Positions 39,625 through 47,586 of a DNA stretch of 64,000 nt are shown here, piece by piece. Below the pieces are notes generated by a model. The model searched no databases and had not been told where the DNA came from. It saw only the letters and a list, made by a program, of their open reading frames with translations. The stretch spans positions 2,212,501-2,276,500 of the forward strand of contig NZ_CP031013.1 in assembly GCF_003711205.1 (NCBI RefSeq). The letters are read 5' to 3'. Position numbers and translations under genes: made by a program. Origin of the DNA: Polaromonas sp. SP1 (GTDB taxonomy: Bacteria > Pseudomonadota > Gammaproteobacteria > Burkholderiales > Burkholderiaceae_C). How positions within the stretch are numbered: position 1 is the first letter of the stretch; the number at the start of each line of letters is the position of its first letter.

Positions 39625-40905
39625 ATGGGATGGACCTTCCCGCCACCCTCGCCACTTCCAGGAAAAGAGCCGCCGGCCATGTTTCCACTCCACAAGTCCG
39701 GTGCGTTGCAACTGCTCCAGGGCGGGCGGGAATTTTTTCCTGCGCTCATCAATGCCCTCGACGCGGCGCACACCTGGATCCAGCTGGAAACCTATATTTT
39801 TGATTTCCACGGTGCCGGTGCCGAAGTGGCCGAGGCGCTGATCCGCGCGGCCCGGCGCGGCGTGACGGTGCAGGTGCTGGTTGATGGCATAGGCACCAGC
39901 CCCTTGCCGGCAAAGTGGCGCGATCAATTTGCGGCCGCCCAGGTCGACTGGTGTGTGTACTCACCCTTAGGCACGGGCTTGAGCGGGCTCGGCCTGCTGG
40001 TGCCCGAACGGTGGCGCAGGCTGCACCGCAAGCTCTGCGTGGTGGACCAGCACACGATGTTTTGCGGCGGCATCAATGTGCTTGACGATTTTTACGATCC
40101 CAACCATGGCGAGTTGCAGGCCCCGCGCGTTGATTTTTCCGTGGTGGTGACCGGCCCCCTGGCCGTGGAGGCGGCCGATGCCATGGCGTTGCTCTGGTGG
40201 CGCGTGCAGGCCGGCTACAGCGCGCGGCAGCGCCACATGGCCGCCGCATGGGAGAAGTTCAAGGAGGCGGGCTACGGCGGGCGCACCGGCACCACGCCGC
40301 TGGCCGCGGCCAACGGTGCGGGCGCCAGCGGACCCAAGGCAGCGCTCATCCTGCGCGACAACCTGCGCAACCGCAGCAGCATCGAGCGCGCCTACCGCAA
40401 GGCCATCGGCAAGGCGCACCAGGAAATCATCATTGCCAACGCCTACTTCCTGCCCGGTGGCAAGCTGCGGCGAGCCCTCGTCGGCGCGGCCAAACGCGGG
40501 GTACGCGTCACCTTGCTGCTGCAGGGGCGCTACGAATACTTCATGCAGTACCACGCGGCGCGCCCGGTTTACGGCGCGCTGCTGGCGGCGGGTGTGGAGA
40601 TCCATGAATACGAAGCAGGCTTCCTGCACGCCAAGGTGGCGGTGGTGGACGGGCACTGGGCGACGGTGGGCTCTTCCAACCTCGACCCCTTGAGCCTGCT
40701 GCTGGCGCGCGAAGCCAATGTGGTGGTAGAAGACAAGGCCTTCGCCGAAGGCCTGGCGGGCATTTTGCGTGAAGCCATGGTCAGCCACGGCCGGCGCATG
40801 GAGCCGGCCGACCACAGCCACCGCCCCCTCGGACGGCGCCTGCAGGGCTGGGTCGCCTACGCCCTGGTGCGGCTGGCTTTGCTGGTGGCCGGTCAGCGCT
40901 ATTAA
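39625..40905 (+). CDS. clsB: Cardiolipin synthase ClsB (phospholipase D family)
   Basis: ClsB makes cardiolipin from phosphatidylglycerol and another lipid at the inner membrane. The protein (about 426 aa) has two HKD motifs: HRKLCVVDQHTMFCGGIN near residue 134 and HAKVAVVDGHWATVGSSN near residue 335. QLETYIFDFHGAG near the N-terminus is also typical. The start is uncertain: the ATG at 39625 is chosen, but the frame is open back to a GTG at 39577. The stop (TAA, 40903-40905) falls at the edge of a family A repeat, so the C-terminal Tyr and stop may come from the element. Confidence 0.88.
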   Translation: MGWTFPPPSPLPGKEPPAMFPLHKSGALQLLQGGREFFPALINALDAAHTWIQLETYIFDFHGAGAEVAEALIRAARRGVTVQVLVDGIGTSPLPAKWRDQFAAAQVDWCVYSPLGTGLSGLGLLVPERWRRLHRKLCVVDQHTMFCGGINVLDDFYDPNHGELQAPRVDFSVVVTGPLAVEAADAMALLWWRVQAGYSARQRHMAAAWEKFKEAGYGGRTGTTPLAAANGAGASGPKAALILRDNLRNRSSIERAYRKAIGKAHQEIIIANAYFLPGGKLRRALVGAAKRGVRVTLLLQGRYEYFMQYHAARPVYGALLAAGVEIHEYEAGFLHAKVAVVDGHWATVGSSNLDPLSLLLAREANVVVEDKAFAEGLAGILREAMVSHGRRMEPADHSHRPLGRRLQGWVAYALVRLALLVAGQRY

Positions 40906-40951
40906 ATTGATAGCTGGTTGCCCAGATGGAATATGGGCTGGAGGCTAAAAA
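40898..40951 (-). repeat. Dispersed short repeat, family A, at the end of clsB
   Basis: The plus strand shows GCTATTAAATTGATAGCTGG, TTGCCCAGATGGAATATGGG, then CTGGAGGCTAAAAA, a near-ideal reverse-oriented copy. It starts within the last codons of clsB and supplies its TAA stop. Confidence 0.8.
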
Positions 40952-41003
40952 CCTTGTCAAACTACGGACAAGACGATTTGGGGGCAGGCTGGTAATATCT
41001 GGC

Positions 41004-41726
41004 ATGCTTATGAAATCAGACACGCCCCTGCAGGACGCGACCGACGAGGGGACACCCGTCTCCGTCAAGATCCGCGAACGCCTGGCCCAGGCACGCAAAC
41101 GCTTCAACGCCAACGACAACATTGCCAGGTTCATTGAGCCGGGCGAGCTGGAAAAGCTGCTCGACGAAGTGACCGGCAAGATGCAAGGCGTGCTCGACAG
41201 CCTGGTGATCGACACCGAAGGCGACCACAACACCCACAACACCGCGCGCCGCGTGGCCAAGATGTACCTCAACGAGGTCTTCAAGGGCCGCTATGTGGCG
41301 CCGCCCACCATCACCGAGTTCCCGAACGCCGAGCACCTGAACGAGCTGATGATCGTCGGCCCCATCACCGTGCGCAGCGCCTGCTCCCACCATTTCTGCC
41401 CGGTCATCGGCAAGATCTGGATCGGCGTGCTGCCCAACGAGCACACCAACGTGATCGGCCTGTCCAAATACGCACGCCTGGCCGAATGGGTCATGGGCCG
41501 CCCGCAGATCCAGGAAGAAGCCGTGGTGCAACTGGCCGACCTCATCATGGAAAAAACCCAGCCCGACGGCCTGGCCATCGTGATGGAAGCCAGCCACTAC
41601 TGCATGGCCTGGCGCGGCGTGAAGGACATGGACAGCAAGATGATCAACTCTGTGATGCGCGGTGTGTTCCTGAAAGATTCGACATTGCGCCGTGAATTCC
41701 TCGCACTGATTCCCCAAAAAGGCTAA
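41004..41726 (+). CDS. folE: GTP cyclohydrolase I FolE
   Basis: FolE converts GTP to 7,8-dihydroneopterin triphosphate, the entry to folate and pterins. The 240-aa protein has zinc ligands in SACSHHFCPVIGK (Cys and His) and ASHYCMAWRGVKD (Cys). In E. coli the first motif is CEHHF; here Glu is replaced by Ser. INEEHTNVIGLSK-like NEHTNVIGLSKYARLAEWV is conserved. The start is either ATG 41004 or 41010; a TAATAT lies about 12 bases upstream of the first. The BLUF gene starts two bases after its stop. NudB, which uses its product, is encoded just upstream. Confidence 0.93.
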   Translation: MLMKSDTPLQDATDEGTPVSVKIRERLAQARKRFNANDNIARFIEPGELEKLLDEVTGKMQGVLDSLVIDTEGDHNTHNTARRVAKMYLNEVFKGRYVAPPTITEFPNAEHLNELMIVGPITVRSACSHHFCPVIGKIWIGVLPNEHTNVIGLSKYARLAEWVMGRPQIQEEAVVQLADLIMEKTQPDGLAIVMEASHYCMAWRGVKDMDSKMINSVMRGVFLKDSTLRREFLALIPQKG

Positions 41727-41728
41727 CC

Positions 41729-42151
41729 ATGCTCGTCCGTTTACTCTATGCAAGCCGCGCGGTCGACACCAGCCCGGAGGCCATCGAAGGCATCCTGTCG
41801 CAGTCGCGCCAGCACAACCCTTCTTCCGGCATCACCGGCATCCTCTGCTACGGCGGCGGCATCTTCCTGCAGGCGATTGAAGGCGGCCGCATGGCGGTCA
41901 GCGAACTCTTCGGCCACATCCAGCATGACGCCCGCCACAAAGACGTGGTGCTGCTGCACTTCGAGGAAATCTCCGAGCGGCGCTTCGGCGGCTGGACCAT
42001 GGGCCAGGTCAACCTGTCCAAGCTCAACCATTCGATTTTGCTCAAGTACTCCGAAAAAGCCGAGCTCGACCCGTACTCGGTCTCCGGCAAGGTCTCGTTC
42101 GCGCTGCTCGAAGACCTGATGGCCACCGCCTCTATCTGCGGCCGCGTTTGA
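41729..42151 (+). CDS. Stand-alone BLUF-domain blue-light sensor
   Basis: The 140-aa protein is a BLUF domain with a short helical C-terminal cap and no output domain. The key flavin-binding residues are visible: Tyr7 in RLLYASRA, Asn30 in QHNPSSGITG, Gln48 in FLQAIEG, and Trp89/Met91 in GGWTMG. Blue light changes the Tyr-Gln hydrogen bonds to FAD, and short BLUF proteins (PixD type) signal by protein-protein contact. It starts two bases after folE, so it is almost surely co-transcribed. Its partner is unknown. No GGDEF, EAL or photosynthesis genes are in this window. Confidence 0.92.
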   Translation: MLVRLLYASRAVDTSPEAIEGILSQSRQHNPSSGITGILCYGGGIFLQAIEGGRMAVSELFGHIQHDARHKDVVLLHFEEISERRFGGWTMGQVNLSKLNHSILLKYSEKAELDPYSVSGKVSFALLEDLMATASICGRV

Positions 42152-42177
42152 GGCCTGCGTACCGCCAGGCCTGACGC

Positions 42178-43059
42178 GTGTCTCCAGGCGCCCTGGCCCT
42201 CGTACTCCTCGCCGGACTGATTCACGCCAGCTGGAACATCGCCGCCAAGAAGGCCGGCGGTGATTCCCGCTTTGCCGCTTTTACCGGACTGGTGCTGCTG
42301 GTGGCGTGGGCGCCGCTGGGCATCTGGTTCGGCATTGCCGAGCTCCCGCGCTGGGGTTGGCCTGAATGGCTGCTGCTGTGTGCCAGCGCCTTGCTGCACA
42401 CCGTCTATTACATCGTCCTGCTGCGCGGCTACCGCAAGGCGGACCTCACCGTGGTCTATCCGCTGGCGCGGGGCTCAGGGCCGCTGCTGTCGTCGCTGGC
42501 CGCCATCGTGCTGCTGGGCGAGCAGATTTCCGCGCTCGGTGTGGCCGGTATCGCGGGCGTCGTGGGCGGCGTGTTTCTGGTCGCCGGCGGGCCGGGCCTG
42601 TGGCGCGCCTCGCACGACCCGGCGCAGCGCCAGCGGGTGCGCAAGGGCATGGTCTACGGCTTGTTGAGCGGCGCCTTTATCGCCGGCTACACCGTCGTCG
42701 ATGGCTATGCGGTCAAGATCCTGCTGATGTCGCCGATCCTGGTGGATTACATGGGCAGCCTGCTGCGCATGGTGGTGCTGGCGCCCGCCCTGCTGCGCGA
42801 CCCGGCTGAAACCAGGGTGGTGTGGAAGCGGCAATGGAAGTACGCGGTGTTTGTCGGCGTCGTCAGCCCCGTGTCCTATGTGCTGGTGCTGTACGCCATG
42901 CAGACGGCGCCGCTGTCGCATGTGGCGCCTGCGCGCGAGGTGTCCATGTTGTTTGCCGCGCTGCTGGGCGGCCACCTGCTGGGCGAGGGCGACCGTGCCT
43001 TGCGCCTGGCCGGCGCCGCCTGCATTGCGGCGGGCGTGATGGCGCTGGCGCTGGGTTGA
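42178..43059 (+). CDS. EamA/DMT-superfamily transporter
   Basis: The 293-aa protein has ten membrane segments in two EamA halves, with LAGLIHASWNIAAKKAGG at the start and YRKADLTVVYPLARGSGPLL in the first half. These proteins export or import metabolites such as amino acids or nucleobases; the substrate cannot be told. The start is a GTG at 42178 without a strong ribosome site, which is a little uncertain. The next gene begins seven bases after its stop, so coupling is likely. Confidence 0.85.
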   Translation: MSPGALALVLLAGLIHASWNIAAKKAGGDSRFAAFTGLVLLVAWAPLGIWFGIAELPRWGWPEWLLLCASALLHTVYYIVLLRGYRKADLTVVYPLARGSGPLLSSLAAIVLLGEQISALGVAGIAGVVGGVFLVAGGPGLWRASHDPAQRQRVRKGMVYGLLSGAFIAGYTVVDGYAVKILLMSPILVDYMGSLLRMVVLAPALLRDPAETRVVWKRQWKYAVFVGVVSPVSYVLVLYAMQTAPLSHVAPAREVSMLFAALLGGHLLGEGDRALRLAGAACIAAGVMALALG

Positions 43060-43066
43060 GGCGGCG

Positions 43067-43888
43067 ATGACGGTGCCCTTGCTGCTCCTCGGCTGCGATT
43101 TCTCCAGCAGCCCGACCCGGAAAAAAACCATTGTTTTAGCCCTGGGGGCCATGCTCCACGGGCGCTGTGTGCTATCAAAAATAGAGCGACTGGAATCGCT
43201 GGCGGCATTTGGGAACTGGCTGCAGCAGCCCCAGTCCTGGCTGGGCGCGTTTGATTTTCCGTTTGGCCTGCCGCGTGAACTGGTGGCGCATCTGGGCTGG
43301 CCGCTGCAGTGGGAAGCCTGCATGCGCCACTATGCGGCCTTGAGCCGCGAAGACATCCGCGCCACCTTTTCCGCCTTTTGCGACGCGCGGCCCGTGGGTG
43401 GCAAGTTCGCCCATCGCGCCGCCGACGGCCCTGCCGGCTCCAGCCCCTCGATGAAATGGGTCAACCCGCCGGTTGCCTACATGCTGCACGCCGGTGTGCC
43501 GCGTTTGCTCGCGGCCGGTGTGCACCTGCCCGGCCTGCATGACGGCGACACCCAACGCGTGGCACTCGAGGGTTACCCTGGCCTGTTGGCGCGCGAAGTG
43601 CTCGGCAGCCGTTCATACAAAAGCGACGACAAGGCCAAACAGACGCCTGAGCGGCTGATCGCCCGCAAGGACCTGATCACCGCGCTGGAGAACGGGCAAA
43701 CGCGGCTGGGCCTGCGTCTCAAAGTCAGTCATGCGCAGCGCGACCTGCTCGCCGACGACGCCAGCGGCGACAGCCTGGATGCCGTGCTGTGCCTCCTGCA
43801 GGCGGCCTGGGCGGCGCAACAGGGCGCGCCCCGCTATGGCCTGCCGCCGGAGATGGACGCCCTTGAAGGCTGGATCGTTACCGCCTGA
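43067..43888 (+). CDS. DUF429 family protein
   Basis: This 273-aa protein has the DUF429 pattern: LLLLGCDFSSSPTRKKTIVL at the start with the RNase H-like first strand Asp, then FDFPFGLPRELV, and a C-terminal SGDSLDAVLCLLQAAWAAQQ with the second Asp. The family is related to the RNase H-like fold and its function is not known. It directly follows the EamA gene. Codons at 43131-43188 overlap a possible family A repeat, though the protein there (IVLALGAMLHGRCVLS) reads like ordinary family sequence. Confidence 0.75.
   Translation: MTVPLLLLGCDFSSSPTRKKTIVLALGAMLHGRCVLSKIERLESLAAFGNWLQQPQSWLGAFDFPFGLPRELVAHLGWPLQWEACMRHYAALSREDIRATFSAFCDARPVGGKFAHRAADGPAGSSPSMKWVNPPVAYMLHAGVPRLLAAGVHLPGLHDGDTQRVALEGYPGLLAREVLGSRSYKSDDKAKQTPERLIARKDLITALENGQTRLGLRLKVSHAQRDLLADDASGDSLDAVLCLLQAAWAAQQGAPRYGLPPEMDALEGWIVTA
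43131..43188 (+). repeat. Possible family A repeat inside the DUF429 gene
   Basis: The segment has TTTTAGCCCTGGGGGCC, a CACGGGC partner, and GCTATCAAAAATAGAGCG, matching the two ends of the element. The central part is different and the translated protein looks native, so this could be partial conversion or coincidence. Confidence 0.4.
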
Positions 43889-43986
43889 ATTTGCCGGAAA
43901 GCTGTCTGTACATACAGTACATTGAGAGGCCTTCTCTGCTCCATGATCCGCCCTATCCCCGTGGGTCTTCACCCATAAAGTTCAGC

Positions 43987-44574
43987 ATGTTTTATGCCTC
44001 CAGCCCAATCACTGTATTGGCTGATAGCTATCAATTTGGTAGCAAATACTGCCCGCTGAAGGCCTGTTTCCTGGCCTTGCTTCTGCTGGCCGCCGCCCCT
44101 TTTTCCGCCTTCGCAGCCCCGCGCGCCAAAGCGGCCTGGTCCGGCGTGGTCACCTATGTGGTCGACGGCGACACGGTTCGTGTCAGGCCGCCTGGCGGCG
44201 GCAAGCCGGTCGCCATCCGCCTGGAGGGCATTGATGCGCCGGAAATCTGCCAGGCCTTTGGCACCGCTTCGCGCGATGCACTCATGCGGCAGGTGCTGGG
44301 CAAGCGCGTACAGGTCTACGGCAAACGCCATGACGACTACGGCCGCCTGCTGGCAAGGCTTGAGTTTCAGGGGGAAGACACCGGCAAATGGATGGTCGCG
44401 CGCGGCCTGGCCTGGTCTTACCGTTTCCGTTCCAGCCCCGGCCCCTATGCGTCGCAGCAGCGGCGCGCCAGGTCCGCGGGTTTGGGCCTGTTTTCGCCCG
44501 CGCATGGCACGCCGCCGGTGTACCCGGCGCAGTTTCGCCGGCAGCACGGCTCTTGCCATCCTGCGGGCAAATAA
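43987..44574 (+). CDS. Exported thermonuclease (SNase) family protein
   Basis: The 195-aa protein has a staphylococcal nuclease domain: VVDGDTVRVR, IRLEGIDAPE, GRLLARLEF and WMVARGLAWSYRF, with the Arg/Asp/Glu catalytic residues in place. Such enzymes degrade DNA and RNA with calcium. A signal-like hydrophobic stretch (CFLALLLLAAAPFSAFAAP) begins near residue 27. The only upstream ATG, at 43987, lies at the edge of a family A repeat, so residues 2-20 (FYASSPITVLADSYQFGSK) come from the element. Either the repeat provides the start codon or translation begins at a downstream TTG/CTG. Confidence 0.82.
   Translation: MFYASSPITVLADSYQFGSKYCPLKACFLALLLLAAAPFSAFAAPRAKAAWSGVVTYVVDGDTVRVRPPGGGKPVAIRLEGIDAPEICQAFGTASRDALMRQVLGKRVQVYGKRHDDYGRLLARLEFQGEDTGKWMVARGLAWSYRFRSSPGPYASQQRRARSAGLGLFSPAHGTPPVYPAQFRRQHGSCHPAGK
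43988..44048 (+). repeat. Dispersed short repeat, family A, at the N-terminus of the nuclease gene
   Basis: The copy reads TTTTATGCCTCCAGCCCAAT, CACTGTATTGGCTGATAGCT, ATCAATTTGGTAGCAAA. It is one of the best matches to the family and is read in frame by the nuclease gene. Confidence 0.8.
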
Positions 44575-44725
44575 GCGCTGTCGCTTGTCCTACGGGCGTT
44601 TCAGCCGGCGCCGATGGGCGTCAACGGCCTTGCTGGCTAGAGTGAATGTGCGCGAATTTAACGTCGCCCCCCGCGTGTCGCCCAGCGTCCCGGGCATTTG
44701 CACACTCACTCTCAAAGGAGCCATC

Positions 44726-45232
44726 ATGATCCACACCCCCTTGTATTCTTCGTCGGCCCGCGGCGCCCTGCGGCCCCTGGCCATCGCCAGTGCCGTCGCC
44801 CTTGCGCTGGCCCTGTCTGCCTGCGGCAAGCAGGATGACGGCAAAACAGCCGGCCAGCAACTCGACTCCGCCATTGCCAAGACGGAAGCCGCCGCCGCCC
44901 AGGCCAAGGCCAAAGCCGAAAGCGAAATGGCCAGCGCCGGCGCCGCGATGAAAAACGCGACCCAAGGCGCCGAATCCTCCGGCAAGGACATGGCCGCCAA
45001 AGCCGGTGAAAAAATTGACGACCTGACCATCACCACCACCGTCACCGCGGGCCTTGCCAAAGACCCCGACCTGAGCGCGCTCAAGATCAATGTCGACACC
45101 CGAAACGGCGCTGTGACGCTCAATGGCTCGGCCCCGACAGAGGCAGCCCGCGACAAAGCCGCCACGCTGGCAAAAGCTGTCAAAGGCGTCAGTTCCGTGG
45201 ACAACAAGCTGGTCGTGAAAGCCGCCAGCTAA
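44726..45232 (+). CDS. BON-domain lipoprotein
   Basis: The ATG at 44726 follows AAGGAG by about six bases and gives a 168-aa protein with a lipoprotein signal; the lipobox is ALSAC, with Cys about residue 33. A long Ala/Lys/Glu-rich helical stretch follows, then a C-terminal BON domain with LKINVDTRNGAVTLNGSAPT and VKGVSSVDNKLVV. BON domains, as in OsmY, bind lipid surfaces and protect the envelope under osmotic stress. A strong terminator follows. A second, shorter BON lipoprotein is convergent about 200 bases away. Confidence 0.85.
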   Translation: MIHTPLYSSSARGALRPLAIASAVALALALSACGKQDDGKTAGQQLDSAIAKTEAAAAQAKAKAESEMASAGAAMKNATQGAESSGKDMAAKAGEKIDDLTITTTVTAGLAKDPDLSALKINVDTRNGAVTLNGSAPTEAARDKAATLAKAVKGVSSVDNKLVVKAAS

Positions 45233-45261
45233 CCGCCGCGCCGCTTTCTGCGGCCCCACCC

Positions 45262-45294
45262 AAACGCCCCCGGTTCCATGAATCGGGGGCGTTT
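45262..45294 (+). terminator. Rho-independent terminator after BON lipoprotein gene
   Basis: AAACGCCCCCG (45262-45272) pairs perfectly with CGGGGGCGTTT (45284-45294) around an 11-base loop, followed by CTTCTT. It lies 30 bases after the BON gene stop and might also serve transcripts from the other strand. Confidence 0.85.
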
Positions 45295-45441
45295 CTTCTT
45301 GTGTGCATGGCCTTCATAAACCAGGCGGACAAACGACACAAGAAAAACGACAAACTGCAAACGACAAAAGGCAGGCCATGGAATGAATCCATGCCTGCCT
45401 TTTGCAGCCACCCTTGCGGATGGCCGGACGGTAAAAACCGT

Positions 45442-45756
45442 TTACGGGCGAACGATGATGTCGTTGCGCACGGCCTTGACGTTCTTCGTGTTGCGGGCGA
45501 TGTTTTCAGCCTGCGCTTTTTCAGCGCTGGACTTGGCAAAGCCGGACAGTTGAACCGTGCCGTTCAGGGTTTCGACCTTGATGGCCATTGCCCCGACGGT
45601 CTTGTCTTCAACGAACTTGGCCTTCACAGCGGTGGTGATGGCGGCGTCATCGACATATTCACCGGCGGTGGACTGACCACGCCCGACAGCGCAGCCGCTG
45701 CCGATGATGGTGATGCCTGCCAGGGCTGCGAAAGCGATTGCGCGAGCGTATTTCAT
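45442..45756 (-). CDS. Short BON-domain lipoprotein
   Basis: The ATG at 45756 follows AGAGGA and gives a 104-aa protein with a lipobox IIGSGC, so the mature protein starts at the Cys near residue 22. The rest is a single BON domain with ITTAVKAKFVEDKTVGAMAI, KVETLNGTVQLSGFAKS and NVKAVRNDIIVR. Envelope stress protection is inferred from the family. It is encoded towards the other BON gene, so this is a convergent pair of related genes. Confidence 0.85.
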   Translation of the reverse strand: MKYARAIAFAALAGITIIGSGCAVGRGQSTAGEYVDDAAITTAVKAKFVEDKTVGAMAIKVETLNGTVQLSGFAKSSAEKAQAENIARNTKNVKAVRNDIIVRP

Positions 45757-45799
45757 ATTGTTTTCCTCTAGAGTTGATTTAATGGTTTGGTGCAAGGTT

Positions 45800-45819
45800 A
45801 AAAAAGCCTGTCGATAGGC
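45800..45819 (-). terminator. Possible terminator downstream of the 149-aa protein gene
   Basis: On the minus strand GCCTATCGACAGGC is a short four-base-pair stem followed by a run of six Ts. It lies about 65 bases beyond the stop of the gene at 45883-46332. The stem is short. Confidence 0.35.
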
Positions 45820-45882
45820 GGCACCACGCCAGTCGACTTGCGGTAATCATTGTTCGGAACGGCCAGAGCGCTCATATGGACC

Positions 45883-46332
45883 TCATTTGGACTTCTGGGC
45901 CTGTTCGGAATGAGGGGATGCACTGGACAGCATCGACAGCAAGGCGCCGGAAATTTCCGACGACTTGAAGGCCGCCAGCAGCAAGCTGCCGACGGATACC
46001 AGCCGCCACGGGCGGATCAGCACCGTCGCGGCGCCGGCTGCGGCAGCGATGCCCAGCAACTGCAGCGGTTTTTCTTCAGCGTAGTGCTGCAGCGTCGGTT
46101 TGGCCAGCCCGAACGCCACGCTCACGGGATGGTGATGCCACCAGGCGCCCAGTGCGTGCTTGAGGATGCCCCAGGTGCCGCCTTCGAAATGGCCCGAGCC
46201 GTTTTCGCCGTCTTGCCCGGCGCCGGCTTCTTCATCGTGCTCGTCATGGGCATCACGGCTCATGTGCCGCACGATCGCCTTGCGGCTGCTGGCCAGGCGT
46301 TCTTGCGGGGTGGGGGCGGTGAGGGAGGTCAT
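45883..46332 (-). CDS. Conserved hypothetical protein with hydrophobic C-terminus
   Basis: The 149-aa protein has a polar N-terminus rich in Asp, Glu and His (HMSRDAHDEHDEEAGAGQDG), then GGTWGILKHALGAWWHHHPV and two hydrophobic stretches (about residues 91-107 and 113-125). It resembles small membrane proteins that accompany YqjE and YqjD homologues in stress islands, but I do not recognise a named family. It is the last of three tightly spaced minus-strand genes with the YqjE-like and DUF883 genes, so an operon is likely. Confidence 0.65.
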   Translation of the reverse strand: MTSLTAPTPQERLASSRKAIVRHMSRDAHDEHDEEAGAGQDGENGSGHFEGGTWGILKHALGAWWHHHPVSVAFGLAKPTLQHYAEEKPLQLLGIAAAAGAATVLIRPWRLVSVGSLLLAAFKSSEISGALLSMLSSASPHSEQAQKSK

Positions 46333-46371
46333 GGTGCGTCTTGGTGATCAGGTGTTTGCATCGGCAAGCCG

Positions 46372-46737
46372 TCAGGCGGCCATGCGCAGGGCGCGGGCGT
46401 CGCTGTCGATTTGCGCCTTGAGTTCGGGAAAGCGTTCATTCACGAAAGGCTTTCGCGCCTTCAGCACCGCCACGATCAAAATCACCAGCGCAACGCCCGG
46501 AACACCCACCAGCGCCCAGTGGAACTGGTTTTGCAATGCGCCCAGCATCACGGCCGTTCCGGCCAGGCCCAGAAATACCACCGCCGCCAGCACCGCAACA
46601 ATCCAGGCCACGGCGCGCGCCAGCAATTCGGCGCCCGCGTTGGAGGCCTCGTCGTGGAACAGTGCCGCATAGGCCGACAGGTGATCCACGACCAGGTCCG
46701 GCCGTTGCACGATGGTTGAGAAGAGGGGGTGAAGCAT
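46372..46737 (-). CDS. YqjE / phage holin III-like membrane protein
   Basis: The 121-aa protein has two membrane segments (about residues 42-66 and 73-92) and the family's ARAVAWIVAVLAAVVFLGLA and LVGVPGVALVILIVAVLKAR stretches. The C-terminus is charged (ERFPELKAQIDSDARALRMA). YqjE homologues sit beside YqjD/ElaB (DUF883) genes in E. coli and many proteobacteria. No lytic cassette surrounds it, so a true holin role is unlikely. It lies 35 bases downstream of the DUF883 gene. Confidence 0.78.
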   Translation of the reverse strand: MLHPLFSTIVQRPDLVVDHLSAYAALFHDEASNAGAELLARAVAWIVAVLAAVVFLGLAGTAVMLGALQNQFHWALVGVPGVALVILIVAVLKARKPFVNERFPELKAQIDSDARALRMAA

Positions 46738-46772
46738 TGGAGGGCTTGGTCAGGAAATCAGGGGGCCGTAGA

Positions 46773-47156
46773 TCAGTAGCGGTTCTGGTTGCGATGGCGT
46801 GCCGAGGACACGAGCAGTGCAATGCCTGCGCCGACGGCTGCGGCGATCAGCACGGAGCGCAGTGGTTGCTCCGAGACATAACGTGTGGTGGCGCCGGCCG
46901 CGTTTGACAGCGACTGCTGTGCACGGTCTTTGGCTTCCGATGCGATGTCCAGGCTCTGGCGGGCCAGGCGCTGGGCTTTGGAGGCCAGCATGTCGACCAC
47001 GGGGTCGACGCTGCCGCGCAAATCGCGAACCTTGCTCTCGGCTTTGTCGAGCGCATCGTTGGCATAGCTGCGTGTGGTGTCAACGGCCTTCTCGGCGGTG
47101 TTGAGCACCTGGTCGGAAGCCTGGCGAGCAGTTTGGGCGGCGGTTTGGGTGTTCAT
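46773..47156 (-). CDS. DUF883 (ElaB/YqjD-like) membrane-anchored protein
   Basis: The 127-aa protein is a long amphipathic helix rich in Ala, Asp, Lys and Gln followed by a single C-terminal membrane segment near residue 100 (SVLIAAAVGAGIALLVSSAR) and a short basic tail. This is the ElaB/YqjD layout. In E. coli YqjD and ElaB attach ribosomes to the inner membrane in stationary phase under RpoS control. It starts this three-gene minus-strand group, and the DUF1328 gene lies 132 bases upstream behind a terminator. Confidence 0.82.
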   Translation of the reverse strand: MNTQTAAQTARQASDQVLNTAEKAVDTTRSYANDALDKAESKVRDLRGSVDPVVDMLASKAQRLARQSLDIASEAKDRAQQSLSNAAGATTRYVSEQPLRSVLIAAAVGAGIALLVSSARHRNQNRY

Positions 47157-47224
47157 GTTGAATCCTTGAAGAGAAGTGGATGAAATGGGCGATTCGAAAA
47201 AGGGGGCGTGGCCGTTAACCGGTG

Positions 47225-47256
47225 AAAAAAGCGCGGCCGGGGAAAAGGGCCGCGCT
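47225..47256 (-). terminator. Rho-independent terminator after the DUF1328 gene
   Basis: On the minus strand AGCGCGGCC pairs with GGCCGCGCT around a nine-base loop, followed by six Ts (47225-47230 on the plus strand are As). It lies 33 bases after the DUF1328 stop and separates that gene from the DUF883 group. Confidence 0.88.
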
Positions 47257-47288
47257 GTTATGCAGGATTGAATGAAAGCGCAGCGCCG

Positions 47289-47453
47289 TCATCCCTTCCT
47301 GATCAGGCTGACGACAAAACTCACGATGGCCATGATGGCGAAGATGAAGAAGAGGATCTTGGCGATCTCGACGGCGCCCGCTGCAATACCGCCGAAGCCG
47401 AACACGGCTGCGATCAATGCGATGACCAGGAAAACGACGGAATAGTGCAACAT
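47289..47453 (-). CDS. DUF1328 (YtjA-like) two-helix membrane protein
   Basis: This 54-aa gene begins [20 protein letters not shown], continues with [18 protein letters not shown] and ends SLIRKG. It has two membrane segments joined by a short loop with the [14 protein letters not shown] motif, the exact layout of the DUF1328/YtjA family. AAGGAGCCCGAG lies just before the ATG. Family members are often stress-induced, and their role is unknown. It has its own terminator and probably its own promoter in the 248-base gap to the histidine kinase gene. Confidence 0.9.
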   Translation of the reverse strand: MLHYSVVFLVIALIAAVFGFGGIAAGAVEIAKILFFIFAIMAIVSFVVSLIRKG

Positions 47454-47586
47454 CTCGGGCTCCTTGCTGTGACTGGGTGATGGCGCTTTCTCTTTCGAAA
47501 CGCCTGTAGCCTAGGTTAAGCAAGAGCCGCGATTCCCCTCATCGGCTGCCAGCGTGTGCCACTGTCAGCTCCAGCGGCGGGGCCCT

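Noticed and set aside
46372-46737. Holin as evidence of a prophage
   Set aside because: The holin-like protein is the YqjE type, next to a DUF883 gene. There are no endolysin, capsid or integrase genes nearby.
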